The notes beneath the pieces are model-generated. The model was not told where the DNA came from and did not search any database. It saw only the letters and a program-made list of their open reading frames with translations. A program made the translations under genes and the position numbers. A stretch of DNA of 64,000 nt from NCBI GenBank assembly GCA_907165275.2, contig OU015652.1, positions 10,989,001 through 11,053,000 on the forward strand, written 5' to 3'. Positions 11,154-22,560 of this stretch are shown piece by piece. Source of the stretch: Zygaena filipendulae. Taxonomy: Eukaryota > Arthropoda > Insecta > Lepidoptera > Zygaenidae. Positions within the stretch are counted from its first letter, which is position 1. Every line of letters begins with the position of its first letter.

Positions 11154-11642
11154 GCCACACTACACCTAGGTGCCAAGATTAGAGATAAACTAGGAGCTAT
11201 GTTAGGAGATACACAATGGTCACATACAAACTTAGCGACGCATAATCCACTTTCGCGCCGTATGTAGATGAAAACCACAAATACGTCACTCTCCAAACTA
11301 AACAAATTACTGGTCATTGAAAACTCAATGCTCAACTCAAAAAACTTAATAAAATTCAAAATCAAAGGTGTTGGCTACCTGACCTTCCAAGACCTCGGAT
11401 ATGAAGATTTCGAACACTTTTACGAGGAATTTAAGGATAAGTTAAGCGAAGATATGACGATAAGTTTGAGTTTTTGATGGGCTCCAAAGTGATTCCATTT
11501 TGAAAACAGCAGCAATTAAACTTTTGCCATTGTAAAATCACTAGGCGACTTGCAAAAATAACAAACAGGTAAGTACGTTCGCTACGCGACTCGCTTGGTG
11601 ACAAACTAGGCACCTACCTAGGGGCGTCGCGTGCAGTGTGGC
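11154..11642. mobile_element. Small DNA element with GCCACACT termini
   Basis: The left end GCCACACTACACCTAGGTGCC is partly mirrored at the right. The reverse complement of the right end begins GGCCACACTGCAC and contains CCTAGGTAGGTGCCTAG. AGCTA occurs at both flanks and may be a decayed duplication. The 489-bp interior holds a 69-codon frame (11268-11477). The class is unknown. Confidence 0.4.
11268..11477 (+). CDS. Orphan 69-aa open frame inside a TIR element
   Basis: The frame starts at ATG 11268 and ends at TGA. The product is mixed and charged rather than low-complexity. The N-terminal half is Asn/Ser/Lys-rich, then comes a segment reading KGVGYLTFQDLGYEDFEHFY and a Lys/Glu/Asp-rich tail. 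The acidic-aromatic segment is unusual for random AT-rich translation, so it may be a remnant of a real protein. I recognise no family, and there is no upstream splice or promoter evidence. Its position between inverted ends suggests a captured or decayed transposon gene. Confidence 0.25.
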   Translation: MKTTNTSLSKLNKLLVIENSMLNSKNLIKFKIKGVGYLTFQDLGYEDFEHFYEEFKDKLSEDMTISLSF

Positions 11643-11654
11643 CAGCTATGATAG

Positions 11655-11805
11655 GGACGCAGATAAGCAATAACATGTTAACCCACAAAATGAAGATATT
11701 GATTCAGAACGATTTATTGAGAGTTAGAGAACGTTTTTTAATTTTAAAACTTAAATTTAATCAAAATTTCTCCAGTAAGGGTTAACACACTATTGCTTAT
11801 GTATG
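11655..11805 (-). mobile_element. MITE family C, internally deleted copy
   Basis: The left end GGACGCAGATAAGCAATAAC and following ATGTTAACCCACA match the reverse complement of the right end of the copy at 33724-33959. The right part (TTTCTCCAGTAAGGGTTAACA, TATTGCTTATG) matches that copy's other end. About 90 bp of the middle is missing relative to 33724-33959. Confidence 0.6.
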
Positions 11806-11960
11806 TATAGTATGTATATGTCTGTTCACTAGGATCAGTCACTCAGCGAGTAGCTTGGCTCTTAGCAGTAAGCAAAGCTCTGTGTAGTATGGCCTAGCCT
11901 AACACTGCGCGTTACAACAACGGCCTACACAAATTGTTTTCTCTTGAGGTCCTTAAAAAA

Positions 11961-12375
11961 AATACACTTCCAATAATACATGGACAATGTGCCATAATAT
12001 GGCATATAGAATACTAATTGTGATTTTTGGATCTTAAAACCCATAAAGTGTTAATTAATGTTGTTATAGTTAATCTAGTTAAAAAGATTCCCATGCACTT
12101 GGAATTCACATGCAACAAGTTTGTACAGATTATGAGAGATAACATTTCAGGTCGAAACAAAATTAGTTATCGCGGTGTAATTAACATAATTGTTGGAATA
12201 GCTAAGGCTCATTCATACAGAAGCCATCATTGACCAGTTTTTTGACAACTTCACTTCGAAACCAGCTGGTGCCAAACAAACCAGGGCTTGAACTATGGAC
12301 TAATTCATGTAAATTCTGTATTATTTTTAAGAAATTTTGTGACGCCAAATAAAGTTATGTCTATGTCTGTGTCTA
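11961..12375 (+). mobile_element. LINE-like 3' end with TATGTC tail
   Basis: The stretch ends in TTTTGTGACGCCAAATAAAG (AATAAA at 12347) followed by TATGTC repeats. A similar tail, GTGATGCCGAATAAAG with TATGTC, occurs at 44890-44920. A 68-codon frame (12027-12233) runs through it with no recognised domain; it could be a decayed C-terminus. This looks like the 3' end of a reverse-transcribed element. Confidence 0.4.
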
Positions 12376-12523
12376 CATATTATGCAAGTCAAAAACATCG
12401 TGGTTAATATTCGTAACCATTCTACTTCTGGGTTCAATCGAAGTATTGTTCCATGAACTTTTGCTGTCAATAATTTTTGTTTCCATCTAGGCCTCAATAT
12501 GTCAATCTAAAAGTATTTTATAC

Positions 12524-12730
12524 TAACTATTCCCCCGCGGATTCGCCCGCAGTAATTTCGGAGATATTGCGGGAATTCCGGGGTACAATATAGCCTATGA
12601 AACTCACAAATAATTAAATTTATATAGGCAGGTAAATGAATTTTCAAAATCGGTTCAGTGGATCCAGAGATTACCTCCTACAACGGCACAAACTCACAAA
12701 CTTTAGGTACCTACCTCTTTATTATATAAA
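12524..12730 (-). mobile_element. Helitron-like copy, second subfamily
   Basis: A minus-strand copy opening with degraded CTAACTATTCCCCCGCGG. It carries the subfamily-2 segment AATCGGTTCAGTGGATCC and GAGATTACC, also seen near 34420, 43740, 45985 and 50640. The 5' end is near TATTATATAAATGAT. Confidence 0.6.
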
Positions 12731-13185
12731 TGATGACTCAGGACATAAGCCACCTTTTTTAAGTAGGTCAGGTGAGCTATTGTGATTAAACGCCAAGTGC
12801 GATAGCTATAAAAATATTATTTTTAACGGGCCAGGCGTTCGATGATAACAAAACAAAACCTGATAACAAAAAATATTTTGAAAATTAAGTAAAATACGTA
12901 AGAATGGAGATATTTATTTATTTAAATTTTTAACTAGCTGTTGCCCTTGACATTGCTCGCGTTAGTGTAGAGTTTGTCAATGAATTTTCCATTCCTCGGA
13001 TACAGTATCATTTTTGTGGGCCAAAGGTGGGTACCTGTAAGGGTAATGTCCTTTTCTGTACCAATGAAAATGTGTCTACGCGAAATTTTATGATGACAAA
13101 CTAACAAACAGTCTGTCTTACATCCACATCTAAACTAATACTACTACATAAAGGGGATAGATTTGATGTTTTGTTTGTTTTAGCA
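12731..13185. other. No clear feature
   Basis: AT-rich. Around 12935-13115 there are faint Helitron-like words (TAGCTGTTGCCC, then GTCCTTTTCTGTACC) that may be a very old copy. Nothing firmer. Confidence 0.35.
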
Positions 13186-13189
13186 TTAG

Positions 13190-13265
13190 ATTGCCTGTGC
13201 CATTATAACTGAGTAACATAGGCTATATCGTAACCAGGAATTCCCGGTGAAACCGCGGGGAACAG
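13190..13265 (+). mobile_element. Helitron-like 3' fragment
   Basis: Contains GGAATTCCCGGTGAAACCGCG and ends GGGGAACAGTTAGT, with the terminal CTAG decayed to TTAG. It is truncated upstream. Confidence 0.5.
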
Positions 13266-13351
13266 TTAGTTTATAATATTAATAAGGAATTAAGGATTCG
13301 TTACTATTTCCGATTATGTAAAATTTTATTAAGGAGTAAACAAGGCTTTAA

Positions 13352-13532
13352 TCCTACTGTTTGGATGTTTGGATGTTTGTTACCCAATCACGTAAAAACG
13401 GCTGAACGGATTTGGATGAAATTTGGCATGTACGTTGTCAAGGGTACAGAGAAGGACATAGGGTACTTTTTATCCCGGAATTCCCACGGGAAATCTGAAA
13501 TTACCGCGGGTGAATCCGCGGAGTACAGCTAG
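13352..13532 (+). mobile_element. Helitron-like copy, both termini present
   Basis: It begins A|TCCTACTGTTTGGATG and ends with a mutated hairpin and TACAGCTAG|T at 13532. Internal words are GGATTTGGATGAAATTTGGC, GTTGTCAAGGGTACAG and GGAATTCCCACGGG. At 181 bp it is a short, complete non-autonomous copy and encodes nothing. Confidence 0.75.
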
Positions 13533-13535
13533 TGA

Positions 13536-13780
13536 TAATAATAATGATAACTACTTACGAATCACAAATAGAATGAACTTGCTTGTGTGAACGATGCCTA
13601 CTCATTGTTTTAAATTCAAATAATAGGTAGATTAACTTCAATGATTGCACTCGTTTTTTGTTGCCTATTAACCCAAATAATCTGTAAGGTATACTTTACT
13701 TGAACGCGAGGGGTGTGGGTAGACACTGAAGAGGTTGGACGCTTGGAAGTCAACCTCCATTTCCATTAAAAAATCTTGAA
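13536..13780. other. No clear feature
   Basis: Short AT-rich spacer between two Helitron-like copies. Confidence 0.4.
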
Positions 13781-14103
13781 TCTATACATCTATCTATTGT
13801 ACATATAAATAAAATTTAAGTGTCTGCTTGTAATTCCAAATTAAAAGCTTTTCACTAAATGCATATGAAAGTATAAGTATATACGGTACTTACAAAAAAA
13901 AAACTATTTCTCAAAAATTTTCTCTGTCTGTCTGTCTGTTTGATTCGGATAATCTCTGAAACAGCTGGACCGATTTTAACTGGGCTTTCACTGGTAGGTA
14001 GCTGATGTTATAAGGAGTAACTTAGGCTTCTTTTATTTTAGAAAAAAATAGTTCCTGCGGGAATTCCGTAACTCACGCGGCTGTAACCGTGGGGCACAGC
14101 TAG
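13781..14103 (+). mobile_element. Helitron-like copy, variant 5' end
   Basis: The 5' end A|TCTATACATCT, then TAAATAAAATTTAAGTGTC, is shared with the fragment at 20420, where the same TC start is seen. A TCTG run near 13925 precedes CAGCTGGACCGATTTTAAC. The 3' end is GGGGCACAGCTAG|T. The unusual 5' segment shows that several different 5' ends are joined to the same Helitron 3' end in this genome. Confidence 0.7.
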
Positions 14104-14105
14104 TT

Positions 14106-14600
14106 CAAAATATAAAAAGAAATATTGAATTGAAATAATTACCTGAGTAGAGAATGAATGCTGTAGAATGATGAATAAAAAACATGGCATTAAGCAAAAT
14201 AAATAAATAAAACAGAAAATGGTGTATTTTGAAACGGTTTAACCGTGGTAGAATAAAATAATTTTGTAGAAAAGGGTAAAAGAATTTGCTATTACAACAA
14301 CGTTCCCAGCATACATCGTTCGGATACAGTCGGCTACGGCTAGGATCAATGTCGTTTAATTTTTGGTTAATTATCTTCTACCCTTAATCATCTTCTGAAT
14401 TACAGGTAATCCTGTAACGTCGACTAATCTCGACAAGGACGTATACCTTCTATTCCGCAAAAACTCACGTTGTTTCTTTGAAAGTTAAACTCTTCCGTAC
14501 CTACTTACTACTTATAAGTTTTACTTCGAAATTTCAAAACACAACAGGCAAATTAAAAGTCTCGATAGAAAAAACTTTTTAATAAAACAAGCTTTTATTC
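14106..14600. other. No clear feature; one short inverted repeat
   Basis: GTAGAAAAGGGTA near 14270 has an imperfect reverse complement (TCTTCTACCCTT) near 14380, possibly marking a roughly 130-bp palindromic element. Nothing else is recognised. Confidence 0.3.
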
Positions 14601-14604
14601 AAAT

Positions 14605-14760
14605 TCGGTAAAAAGAATGAACCTGCATGCATTGTCATCCAAACTTAACGTGTATACAAAATTTCAGCTTAGTCGATTTGAAGCAGATGCTTCAAAATTG
14701 AATTGCGAGATTCCACTCGTACAAACATAGTTATATACATATATCAATGCAAGTTAAATA
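14605..14760 (+). repeat. Dispersed non-LTR-like 3' segment
   Basis: Contains GTGTATACAAAATTTCAGC, TTAGTCGATTTGAAGC and GAGATTCCACTCGTAC followed by ACAAACATA. This arrangement is what I know of lepidopteran LINE/SINE 3' regions. There is no second copy in this window, so the call rests on recollection of the family. Confidence 0.3.
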
Positions 14761-14770
14761 AAAACTTTTA

Positions 14771-16855
14771 AAAAACAAATGTATTAAGTACAGACATGTT
14801 GAATTTTGGGTTTTTTAAAGCATAATCTAGTTATAATGGACACTGTTTTCCTTAATACAACTTTGTTACTAAAATGACGTTTGAAAACAAACTCCTAATA
14901 AATGTGAGACCGATATTACATATGTAGTATATTAATCAGTATGTAATTAATTTATTACGATACGTACACTTGTATCACTGCTTTATTGAAAACATTGAGG
15001 GGCTTTGAAAGTATTTTTATGTAATAATATTATATAGTGTCAAACGTATATATCTTCATAATATGATAATATTATTATTATAATGTAACATACCTAATAA
15101 TAAAAATTAAAACTACTTTTTTAAACTGCGTCATTATTATATAATATTAGAGTTAAAAGTGGATTAATTACTAATTTCACCTATTTACATTGACGTCAAT
15201 GGTATTCGATTAACGCAAATATAATCTGATAAATTTTACTTTTACACGTCTAATGACTAATATGGTAAAACTGTGTAATAAAATGTTCTTTACATTTCTT
15301 GAGATTTGTGTCACGTAGTCGTTCATAATATATAGCATAATATTAAAAAAATTTAAAAGCTTGTATCGTATTTAGTTGTCTGTTCTAAGATTGCAAACTA
15401 TCTTTCAATCATTTGCATGGTATCTGATTGAGATGTTTGGCGCCATACATAAATGTAAATTTGTTATCAAAGCAATATTATGGTGCCATTCAGTTCACTT
15501 CATATGGGGCCGGGATGTAGGGACTGTAACCGCCTGATGATAAATGGTCGAAGTTGCGTTAGTTTTGTTACCATGATTATTAAATTATTATACATACCTG
15601 TTAATGAGAGTTTGAACATGGAGCTGAAAGATCACCACCGGAACTTTCTAATGGAAACTGCAAATATCGTTTAGGCTCGTGTTTGGGCTCTGTGAAAAAA
15701 AAAAAACATTTTATTTAACCATTTCGTAATGTGTTAGGTAAACTGTAGAATTCAAGTCTTAATTGCACTAGGTATCCCATAGTTTGGCTTATAAGGACCT
15801 AATTCTAGTAAGTATGGTAAATAGTGAACTAACCCAAAAGGTCTAATTTTGAAGGAAAAAGGTACTTTCATGTAGGTACCTACTAGGGTCTGGGTTAGGT
15901 ACTATATATACACTTATTTATAAATTATACTACCTACCTATTATCGTTTTGTGCGTTATCAGCGATACATAACAGGGATGTTCATGTCTTTTACGTTGAG
16001 ATCTGTTAACGAGTCTGCAATTAGCGCGCTCAGTTTCATGAAAAAATTGTTTTACATCATTAAGTTTTCTTTCTTCAGTTATTTAATACAATTGATGAAG
16101 TTTCCAATATACCTTGAATATCCAACATATACCAATATATCTTAACGTGACAGATTATGGTCATAGTTAGTATTTGGTTGCATGTCTTTTTTTTATATAT
16201 ATTGGTTATATCCTGTTTACATTTATGAAAACGATCCGTTTCACTTAAAATAATGACCATAGATTTTGCTTTGTCAACGCCTCACAATCGAAATCCGTCT
16301 CGTTATGAAATACTTAATCACAAAGTTCTGTCCGTAACTAATAACAAACATCAATATAAGACTGAACAAATCAGCACATTATGACCAGAAATCGATCATT
16401 CTGATCTTGACAGAAAAATTAATTAGAAAACATGACGTGTAATTAGCATAACTTCTATGCATGGCCGGAGTTACATATAGGTATTAAATATTTGTAACAC
16501 CTATATTTAATGTGCTTCCATTATGAGCAATTATATTATGTACACGTACGTCATACTCATATGTTCATGTACCTACATTGTACCTACATCCGCTTCCGCT
16601 ATGGGAAAAATTAAGACACTGTAGGTAGGTACTTAAACAATAATCACAGATAATAATGATTTAGTTACTATTTGGAACCTTGATAATGAAGGTTACTGCG
16701 TTATGCGATTGATTGTGCATTGATATAGGAAATATGTGAGCTTGGATACATGGAGCTTTTATGAAATAATTGCAATGAATGAAACTAAAGTAGTTTTTGA
16801 GTTAAATTGTAACAAATGATCAAACAAAAAATAAAAATTGTCCTCTTTATAATTA
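14771..16855. other. Long stretch with no supported feature
   Basis: About 2 kb of AT-rich DNA. Small frames at 15480-15674 and 15951-16145 lack motifs or splice context. TTGACGTCAA occurs once near 15191. GTAGGTA words cluster around 15880-15945. Confidence 0.45.
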
Positions 16856-16860
16856 TAATA

Positions 16861-17325
16861 AAACTGTAGAGAGGTCAATTCTGTACATTGAATATATATT
16901 CAAAATTAATATTGGAGGATGAATGGTGACCGATACTGATGCCAAAAATGCAATCAGTAAATTTTTTGTCTGTCTGTCTGTCTGTCTGTCTGTATGTGCA
17001 CGCATGGGTCAAAAACTACTGAGGGGAAAACTTGGTACGATTGTAGTCCATACTCCTGGGCAGGTTATAGACTATAAACCATAACGCTAAGACACATAGG
17101 AGCTGAGCAGTGACGATAAATTTGAACCAAGTCGGATGAAAATGCGCTTTCGAGCTCTTATCCTGGCATACATTTACTCAATCACGCAAAAACGGCTGAA
17201 CGGATTTGGATGAAATTTGGCGTGCATGTTGTCAGGGGTATAGAGAAGGACATAGGGTAATTTTATCCCGGAATTCCCGCGGGAACTCCGAAATTTTCGC
17301 GGGTGAAACGGCGGGGCACAGCTAG
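16861..17325 (+). mobile_element. Long Helitron variant D, copy 1
   Basis: A roughly 465-bp element starting near AAACTGTAGAGAGGTCAATT, with a TCTG microsatellite at 16967-16990. It ends in the standard Helitron 3' part (GGCTGAACGGATTTGG, CCCGCGGGAACTCCG, GGGGCACAGCTAG|T). The same roughly 270-bp 5' segment is joined to the same 3' part at 56573-57062 on the other strand, so this is a real family and not a chance fusion. It is non-coding. Confidence 0.75.
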
Positions 17326-17330
17326 TATTA

Positions 17331-17768
17331 GTATAAAGTTTTAGGAAATAGAATTAAGACATACCTATGGCGTAAATTAATATCTTATAACCAAATTAAC
17401 CAATAAGCGCGCACATATGACGCCGTGACGGAAAATTTCGCTTAGCCCCCTTAGCTGTGCTACAGAACTTCGTTCTAAAAAATATTTTTTATAATTATTT
17501 TGTTATTTATTAGTTATATTATCGATGAAGTTCTTATATGTATAAGATAGAATATAATAAACCTTCCGATATAAAGTACTTGTATCCAAAGTGCAAGGTT
17601 AACGAGGGACATATTCAAGGAACCCCGTCAGGATCTGATTTTCGTCTCAAATATATAAAAGAAACAAACACAGAAAAAAAATTTACGAAAATTGAGTGCT
17701 CACGTTGTCGAAGCTTTGAAGGGTCATTGACTCATTTAAATCCTCATGTTTTATTTATGGTTTCCCTA
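17331..17768. other. No clear feature
   Basis: An 81-codon frame (17538-17783 +) has two Cys-x2-Cys-like spacings (near SRCRSF) but no convincing finger, and it ends in the LINE tail. I regard it as chance. Confidence 0.35.
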
Positions 17769-17774
17769 TTATTT

Positions 17775-17965
17775 ATTACCTAGTGGTGTTGTTGATACAT
17801 TTATTTTGAAGTTAAATCTAAGCGTGAGCTATGGAATCGTTTGAATCCACTAAAAATTAATAAAAACAGAAAGTTTTGAGTGACTCCAAAAGACGGCCTT
17901 ATATCACTATGAACTATAAAGCGATCTCTTCCAGGCTACCAGCAGGTGGAGTATAGAAATAGTAT
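17775..17965 (-). mobile_element. LINE 3' end (GATCGCTTTATAGT type), minus strand
   Basis: Reading the minus strand: CTGGTAGCCTGGAAGAGATC, then GCTTTATAG, then AAGGCCGTCTTTTGGAG and TTTCTGTTTTTATTA. The same order occurs on the plus strand at 61575-61760. I recall this as a common lepidopteran non-LTR 3' segment. No coding part survives. Confidence 0.5.
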
Positions 17966-18114
17966 AAAGTGTGAGATCAAGTAGATCTGTGTCTTGTAAA
18001 GTGGATTATTATTATTATTATGACAGAAAACAGTAAGTATAGGTGGTGCGAGTAGTACTCACAGCAAAGAAGCGAAAATCACTACATAGCTAGGTAGTGC
18101 CTTTAAAACAAAGT

Positions 18115-18297
18115 CGCTTCCCGCTGTCTGTCTGTGCCTATGTATGCTTCGATCATTAAAACTACGCAACGGATTTTGATGCGGTTTTTTTTAATAGATA
18201 GAGTGATCCAAGTGGAAAGTTTATACATAGAGTTTATTCTGGAATTCCTTCGGGCACTCCGAAAGTACCGAGGATGAAATCGCGTGGGACCGCTATA
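18115..18297 (+). mobile_element. Degraded Helitron-like copy
   Basis: It keeps TCTGTCTGTGCCTATG, ACGGATTTTGATG, CTGGAATTCCTTCGGGC and GATGAAATCGCGTGGGACC. The 3' end has decayed to GCTATAG. Confidence 0.5.
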
Positions 18298-18300
18298 GTT

Positions 18301-19830
18301 ATGTATAAATTAAAGAAAAAAAAAATATTAGGGAAACACAAAACCGTTCCTTTTTTAAAGTCAGTTAAGAGTTATCTATATTAAATATTATTTATTTAAT
18401 GGGCAGTTAAATGTGGGTGCTTGCATGTATGTGTATTGTTTTGCTAAGTAACTTTTTTACAGTTATGATTATGAATGTTTATCTATTCTTCGTAATTCGT
18501 AAATAAACACCATAACATTCTTAGCGAGTTAGCAGCAGGTTTATGTAGGTAAATGAGTTATAGAGGTAGGTCATTTCTATTATAATAAGTCAATATGTAA
18601 ATCACAAGATTTCAACACGACGACGACGTGTCAAATAAATTCGTGCTCAAAGCATTTTAAATAGGCCCACCACGAGTAAGAGTCACCGCAAATCAAGCGA
18701 AGTAAGTGTTGCGAGCACCTTTATGATGTCAATAGAGGTGTGCATTAAATTATATACCTTTAAGTACAACATATAACTTAGAAATCAATAAATAATATAA
18801 TAATGTTTATTGGTACTGTAACTCTGATTTTTCGGACACGGCTCTAACGATTTAGATGAAATTTCGTAGCTATTTTAAAATAAAATTGTTTTACTTCTCT
18901 TCTCATCAAACTCGATAACAGATGGCACTACAAGCAACATATTATGCCCGCTCCATATTCACGCGAGAATCTTGCGAGAACGCGAGCAAACCACGAGAAC
19001 GTGAATGTGGAGCCGTAGTTCCGTAAGTCGCTTATTTGAGCTGAATATTCTGTATAATTTTTTACATTTAAAAAAGGAAGGTTAATTGTTTCTTTAGTTT
19101 GTACCTATGTGTGCGACATTTTCAAAAGTAAATAGGTAGTAGGTATCTACGTATGACCGATTTTTTTTTAATATTTTACAAAAGTTTTTAGAAAAGTCGT
19201 ACAGTACGAAGAATACTTATATATTTTCTACTTTGTGTATCTTTTTGAGAATGCCATAAACTTTGTAACGCGAATATGTATATCATATTATATAAAAAAA
19301 AAGTATCGATCGTAAATCGAACTCGTGGTGAGATTTTTTACCGTAATATAACAACTCTGTGTATTAAGCAGTTCACAGTTCTGCCAGCAACTTGTATAAC
19401 ATAAATATGAAAGTGGAAGCCAAGTTGAGTATTAACAATATGCTTGGTTGTTGATTTTGCCGATAAAAGGATTGATTTCTAAATAGGTGCTGAGTTCTAT
19501 AGTTATCCTCAAATTTATTTAAAAAAGCATACAACTTGGCTAGTTTTTGCAAAGAAATTATTAAAATTCATCAGTAAAAAATGATATATATTATTTCCGG
19601 AACATTTTTTCACCTACTTTCTTATTAATTTGTTGATACGGATGATCAATAATTTTCAGTTTTCAAATTTTTTCCTTTGTATACGCCTACTAGAGTACGC
19701 CTACTACCTTGATGCCAAATATCAAGTTTCTAAGTCATCTGGCAGTGGGTTAAGTTTTTAATCTGTAAGTTAATCAGTCAATCACAAAAATGCGTTTAGC
19801 CTAATTATATCATTAACTGTGTGAGCTATA
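18301..19830. other. Mostly featureless; one hairpin
   Basis: AT-rich. At 18950-19017, CGCTCCATATTCACG is followed by GCGAGAA motifs and then CGTGAATGTGGAGCCG, giving a stem of about 14 bp. It is probably the trace of a small palindromic element. No gene is seen. Confidence 0.35.
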
Positions 19831-19833
19831 TTC

Positions 19834-20163
19834 ATGAAATTTGATATTTCAGACAATCTAAGGGGTTTTAATATACGTATATGTGCCAAATTTTATTTAT
19901 GTAAGTTAGTACCTAATTTATTACACTCGGCTGCTGCGTCACCAGTTCCTTTTTCTTTGAACTTGGCTGGACACGCTGCCGCATGCCGAGATACATTCAC
20001 AAATCAACGTTACATAGGTACGACACATAACTCATATATTTCCCACGGAGTGTCAAAACGTATTCCACTCTATATGTTTGCACACTTAGTCCGGTGTACC
20101 GCATTGTATGCTAATAATAGGAAACGTTGTTTAGATTTTATCAACGAATGTTCTAAAGTCTAA
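19834..20163 (+). CDS. Unrecognised 109-aa open frame, probably chance
   Basis: This is the longest plus-strand frame outside simple repeats. It starts ATG at 19834 and ends TAA. The product has six scattered cysteines and no signal peptide, membrane segment or family motif I can name. A TATTTCAG acceptor-like site and a GTAAGT donor-like site both fall inside the frame. With no codon-use contrast to its neighbours, I think coding is unlikely. Confidence 0.12.
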   Translation: MKFDISDNLRGFNIRICAKFYLCKLVPNLLHSAAASPVPFSLNLAGHAAACRDTFTNQRYIGTTHNSYISHGVSKRIPLYMFAHLVRCTALYANNRKRCLDFINECSKV

Positions 20164-20419
20164 ACGAGCGTGTCTGTCCGGCTGTTGATGCATTCCGCAC
20201 ATATTGTATGCAAATTACAATAAACACCATTTGCGATGCTCCTACTTTTGTTTTATAATGATGTTTTTCTGATGTTCCATAATGGCCAGCACTTTTATAG
20301 TAGGTATGACATAATAGTGTGTCACTAATTTCATAACTGTACTCAATAATATTGTGAACCTTTTTCGCCTACTCATTACGTAAGTAAATATTGTTTTAAC
20401 TATACAAGTAAGTATTAAA

Positions 20420-20565
20420 TCTATACATCTCTAATCTCTATATATAAATAAAATTGGAGTGTCTGTTTGTAATTCCAAATTAACAGCTTTCGCTAAATGC
20501 ATATGAAAGTAGGTAATAATAATATCTAATTTTCTAATTTTTTTTCGGTCTGTCTGTCTGTACCC
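20420..20565 (+). mobile_element. Helitron-like 5' fragment (same 5' end as 13781)
   Basis: A|TCTATACATCT, then ATAAATAAAATTGGAGTGTC, GTAATTCCAAATTAACAGC, CTAAATGCATATGAAAGTA and a TCTG run ending near 20560. The CCGCGG 3' half is missing, so the copy is 3'-truncated. Confidence 0.6.
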
Positions 20566-21000
20566 CGTATGCAAAGATAGTGCCCCCAAGCTCGAGCGAT
20601 AGGAAATAGTCCTCAAGACTGTAGCCCAAATAAGGAATCGTACCTAAAGAGAATCTGTGAATTACGTTATCATAAGTATAGTCATGAAGTATATGAAGAA
20701 GAAACTTTAAAATCCATATACGTAGCATTCAATTATATTGTAACTATAAATGAATGCGTGATAAGTAACGATTACAATAATTCAAAGTTACCTAATCTAA
20801 TATATAACATAACGAGATAATTTAGTTTTTTTATATGAACAAAAAAAATATACTTTACTTAACTAAATACGTATGAACGTGGTTATTTTCCTCTGTTATT
20901 AGAGCATATAACCGGATATATTTAAGAATCAACTACTTATTCTATACTTATTCAGATTTTAAAACGAGGAAACAGATTTCGTAGTGCCATTTTATTTTAT
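20566..21000. other. No clear feature
   Basis: AT-rich, no recognised motif. Confidence 0.4.
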
Positions 21001-21003
21001 TTA

Positions 21004-21198
21004 TCCTAGCTTACTTATATGTGAAATTGAGTTTGTTTGTTTGTTTGTTTCGCGTTCATGCCAACAGCTCAACCGATCATCATGAAATTTTGCATACACG
21101 TTGGCAGGGATACAGAGAAGAACATAGGATACTTTTCATCCTGGAATTACCACGGGAACTCCCAACTTATCGCGGGTGAAACCGCGGGGAACAGCTAG
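21004..21198 (+). mobile_element. Helitron-like copy, both termini
   Basis: A|TCCTAGCTTACTTATATGTG at the 5' end, a GTTT run (21029-21050), CCGATCATCATGAAATTTTG, and the 3' hairpin CGCGGGTGAAACCGCGGGGA then ACAGCTAG|T at 21198. It is 195 bp, complete and non-coding. Confidence 0.75.
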
Positions 21199-21199
21199 T

Positions 21200-22255
21200 A
21201 ATCTATAATTTCCTCAACTATACATATACATACATGTATATTGCAGCGATGACAGCTCCGTTGTACCTATATGTTGTTGGTCATAGTGAATAAGGGCCCT
21301 GGTGTTTTCAATCTTCGAACACCCCATCATTTAACATAAGAGAAGATTTTTATATTTTTACTAAAGTCTTGTACAAGTAGTAAAAGCTCATATATTTTAA
21401 AATTTTCTTCGGAAGTTATTCTTTTATTTTCAGGTTGTCACGTCACCTTCTTGAGAGTACATATGTTTCTATCTTTTTTTTTATTTTATTCTTAAAATGA
21501 ATATGTGCCAAGTTTGAGTCAAGGGGTTCACAAAAAGACGCCATACGATACAATACAAAACAATATACTTTATTACACCAAAGATTTGCTGAAGTAGTTC
21601 AAGGAAACAAAAACTTATTTTTGAGAAATATGTTCTTACGTTTAGGAAAGTCTTTACGCATAGGTATACGATACGCATATTCATACTTCCGTCTGTCGTA
21701 ATTAACACTTATTAAAATAAATACCCAAACAATTAATTAATTACCTACGTATTACGTAACTAGATGCCTTGCCTCCAAAAAAACAATAGATATCATAAAG
21801 TTTTATTAATAGTTTAATAATGAAAATTGTTTTTAAGTTTATGTTAAAGAAAATTTGAAAGTATGTAGACATCGTACTTTTAAATTTTAACCCTAGGTAC
21901 CGAATTACGTGACTACTTACTGGAGTAGTACTACTAATATTAGTTAAAAGTATTGATATACAAAGATAAATCATGCAAGGTTAGTCAAATCTATTTCAGC
22001 TATAGATATGAATGCCCACTTGGGCTTGGAAGAACGACCAATAAAGCGATCGGTACATAAAACACGTTACAATAAAATTTCTAATCATTTGCCTATTCCA
22101 TACCCATAAACGCTATGTTGCAGGTCTGCTGTAGCATTCAGATGCGACGCAAACGAAAGTGGTGATGGATCTTTTTAGATGTCAGCCGCGAACGCGCCGC
22201 GAGAATAAGAAATATTGAACCAATTTTAATAGTCTAACGAGGTAGTAGTGACCAC
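21200..22255. other. No clear feature
   Basis: AT-rich. Minus-strand frames at 21481-21708 and 21741-21974 are hydrophobic, low-information translations. Nothing assignable. Confidence 0.4.
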
Positions 22256-22261
22256 TTGTTC

Positions 22262-22560
22262 AATTGACTACTTGACTAATTGTTTTTGTAGTCTGTCGTG
22301 TTGATTAATAAAAAAATATTGGACACGTATTTTTTCTTTTTTTACGTAATCAAAAAATAACGGCGACACATTGAGTTGAAATTTCGCGTGACGTCACAAC
22401 CCGGTGCTGCAGTTTGTTTGACGTCACGAGTCCCCCACCCTAAACTTTAATGCGCTTTATCTATGTTTATCATTTATTAATTTGTAAAAGCAGAAAATAC
22501 GTGTTTATTATATTTTTTTTCAGACTGAATAATTAGAATTTTGACTTTCATACCCTGAAA
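22262..22560 (-). mobile_element. MITE family A copy with two CRE palindromes
   Basis: The words run in reverse relative to 6868-7180: TATTGGACACGTATTTTTTC, TTACGTAATCAAAAAATAAC, CCCACCCTAAACTTTAATGC, GAAAATACGTGT and a degraded TIR ending TTTTGACTTTCATACCC. TGACGTCA occurs at 22389-22396 and again at 22419-22426. Confidence 0.6.

Noticed and set aside
16967..16990. Regular short repeats considered as a CRISPR-like array
   Set aside because: Simple tetranucleotide run without spacers in an evident eukaryotic repeat.
19834..20163. 109-aa frame as a host gene
   Set aside because: No motif, no codon contrast and splice-like signals inside the frame; kept only as a low-confidence entry.
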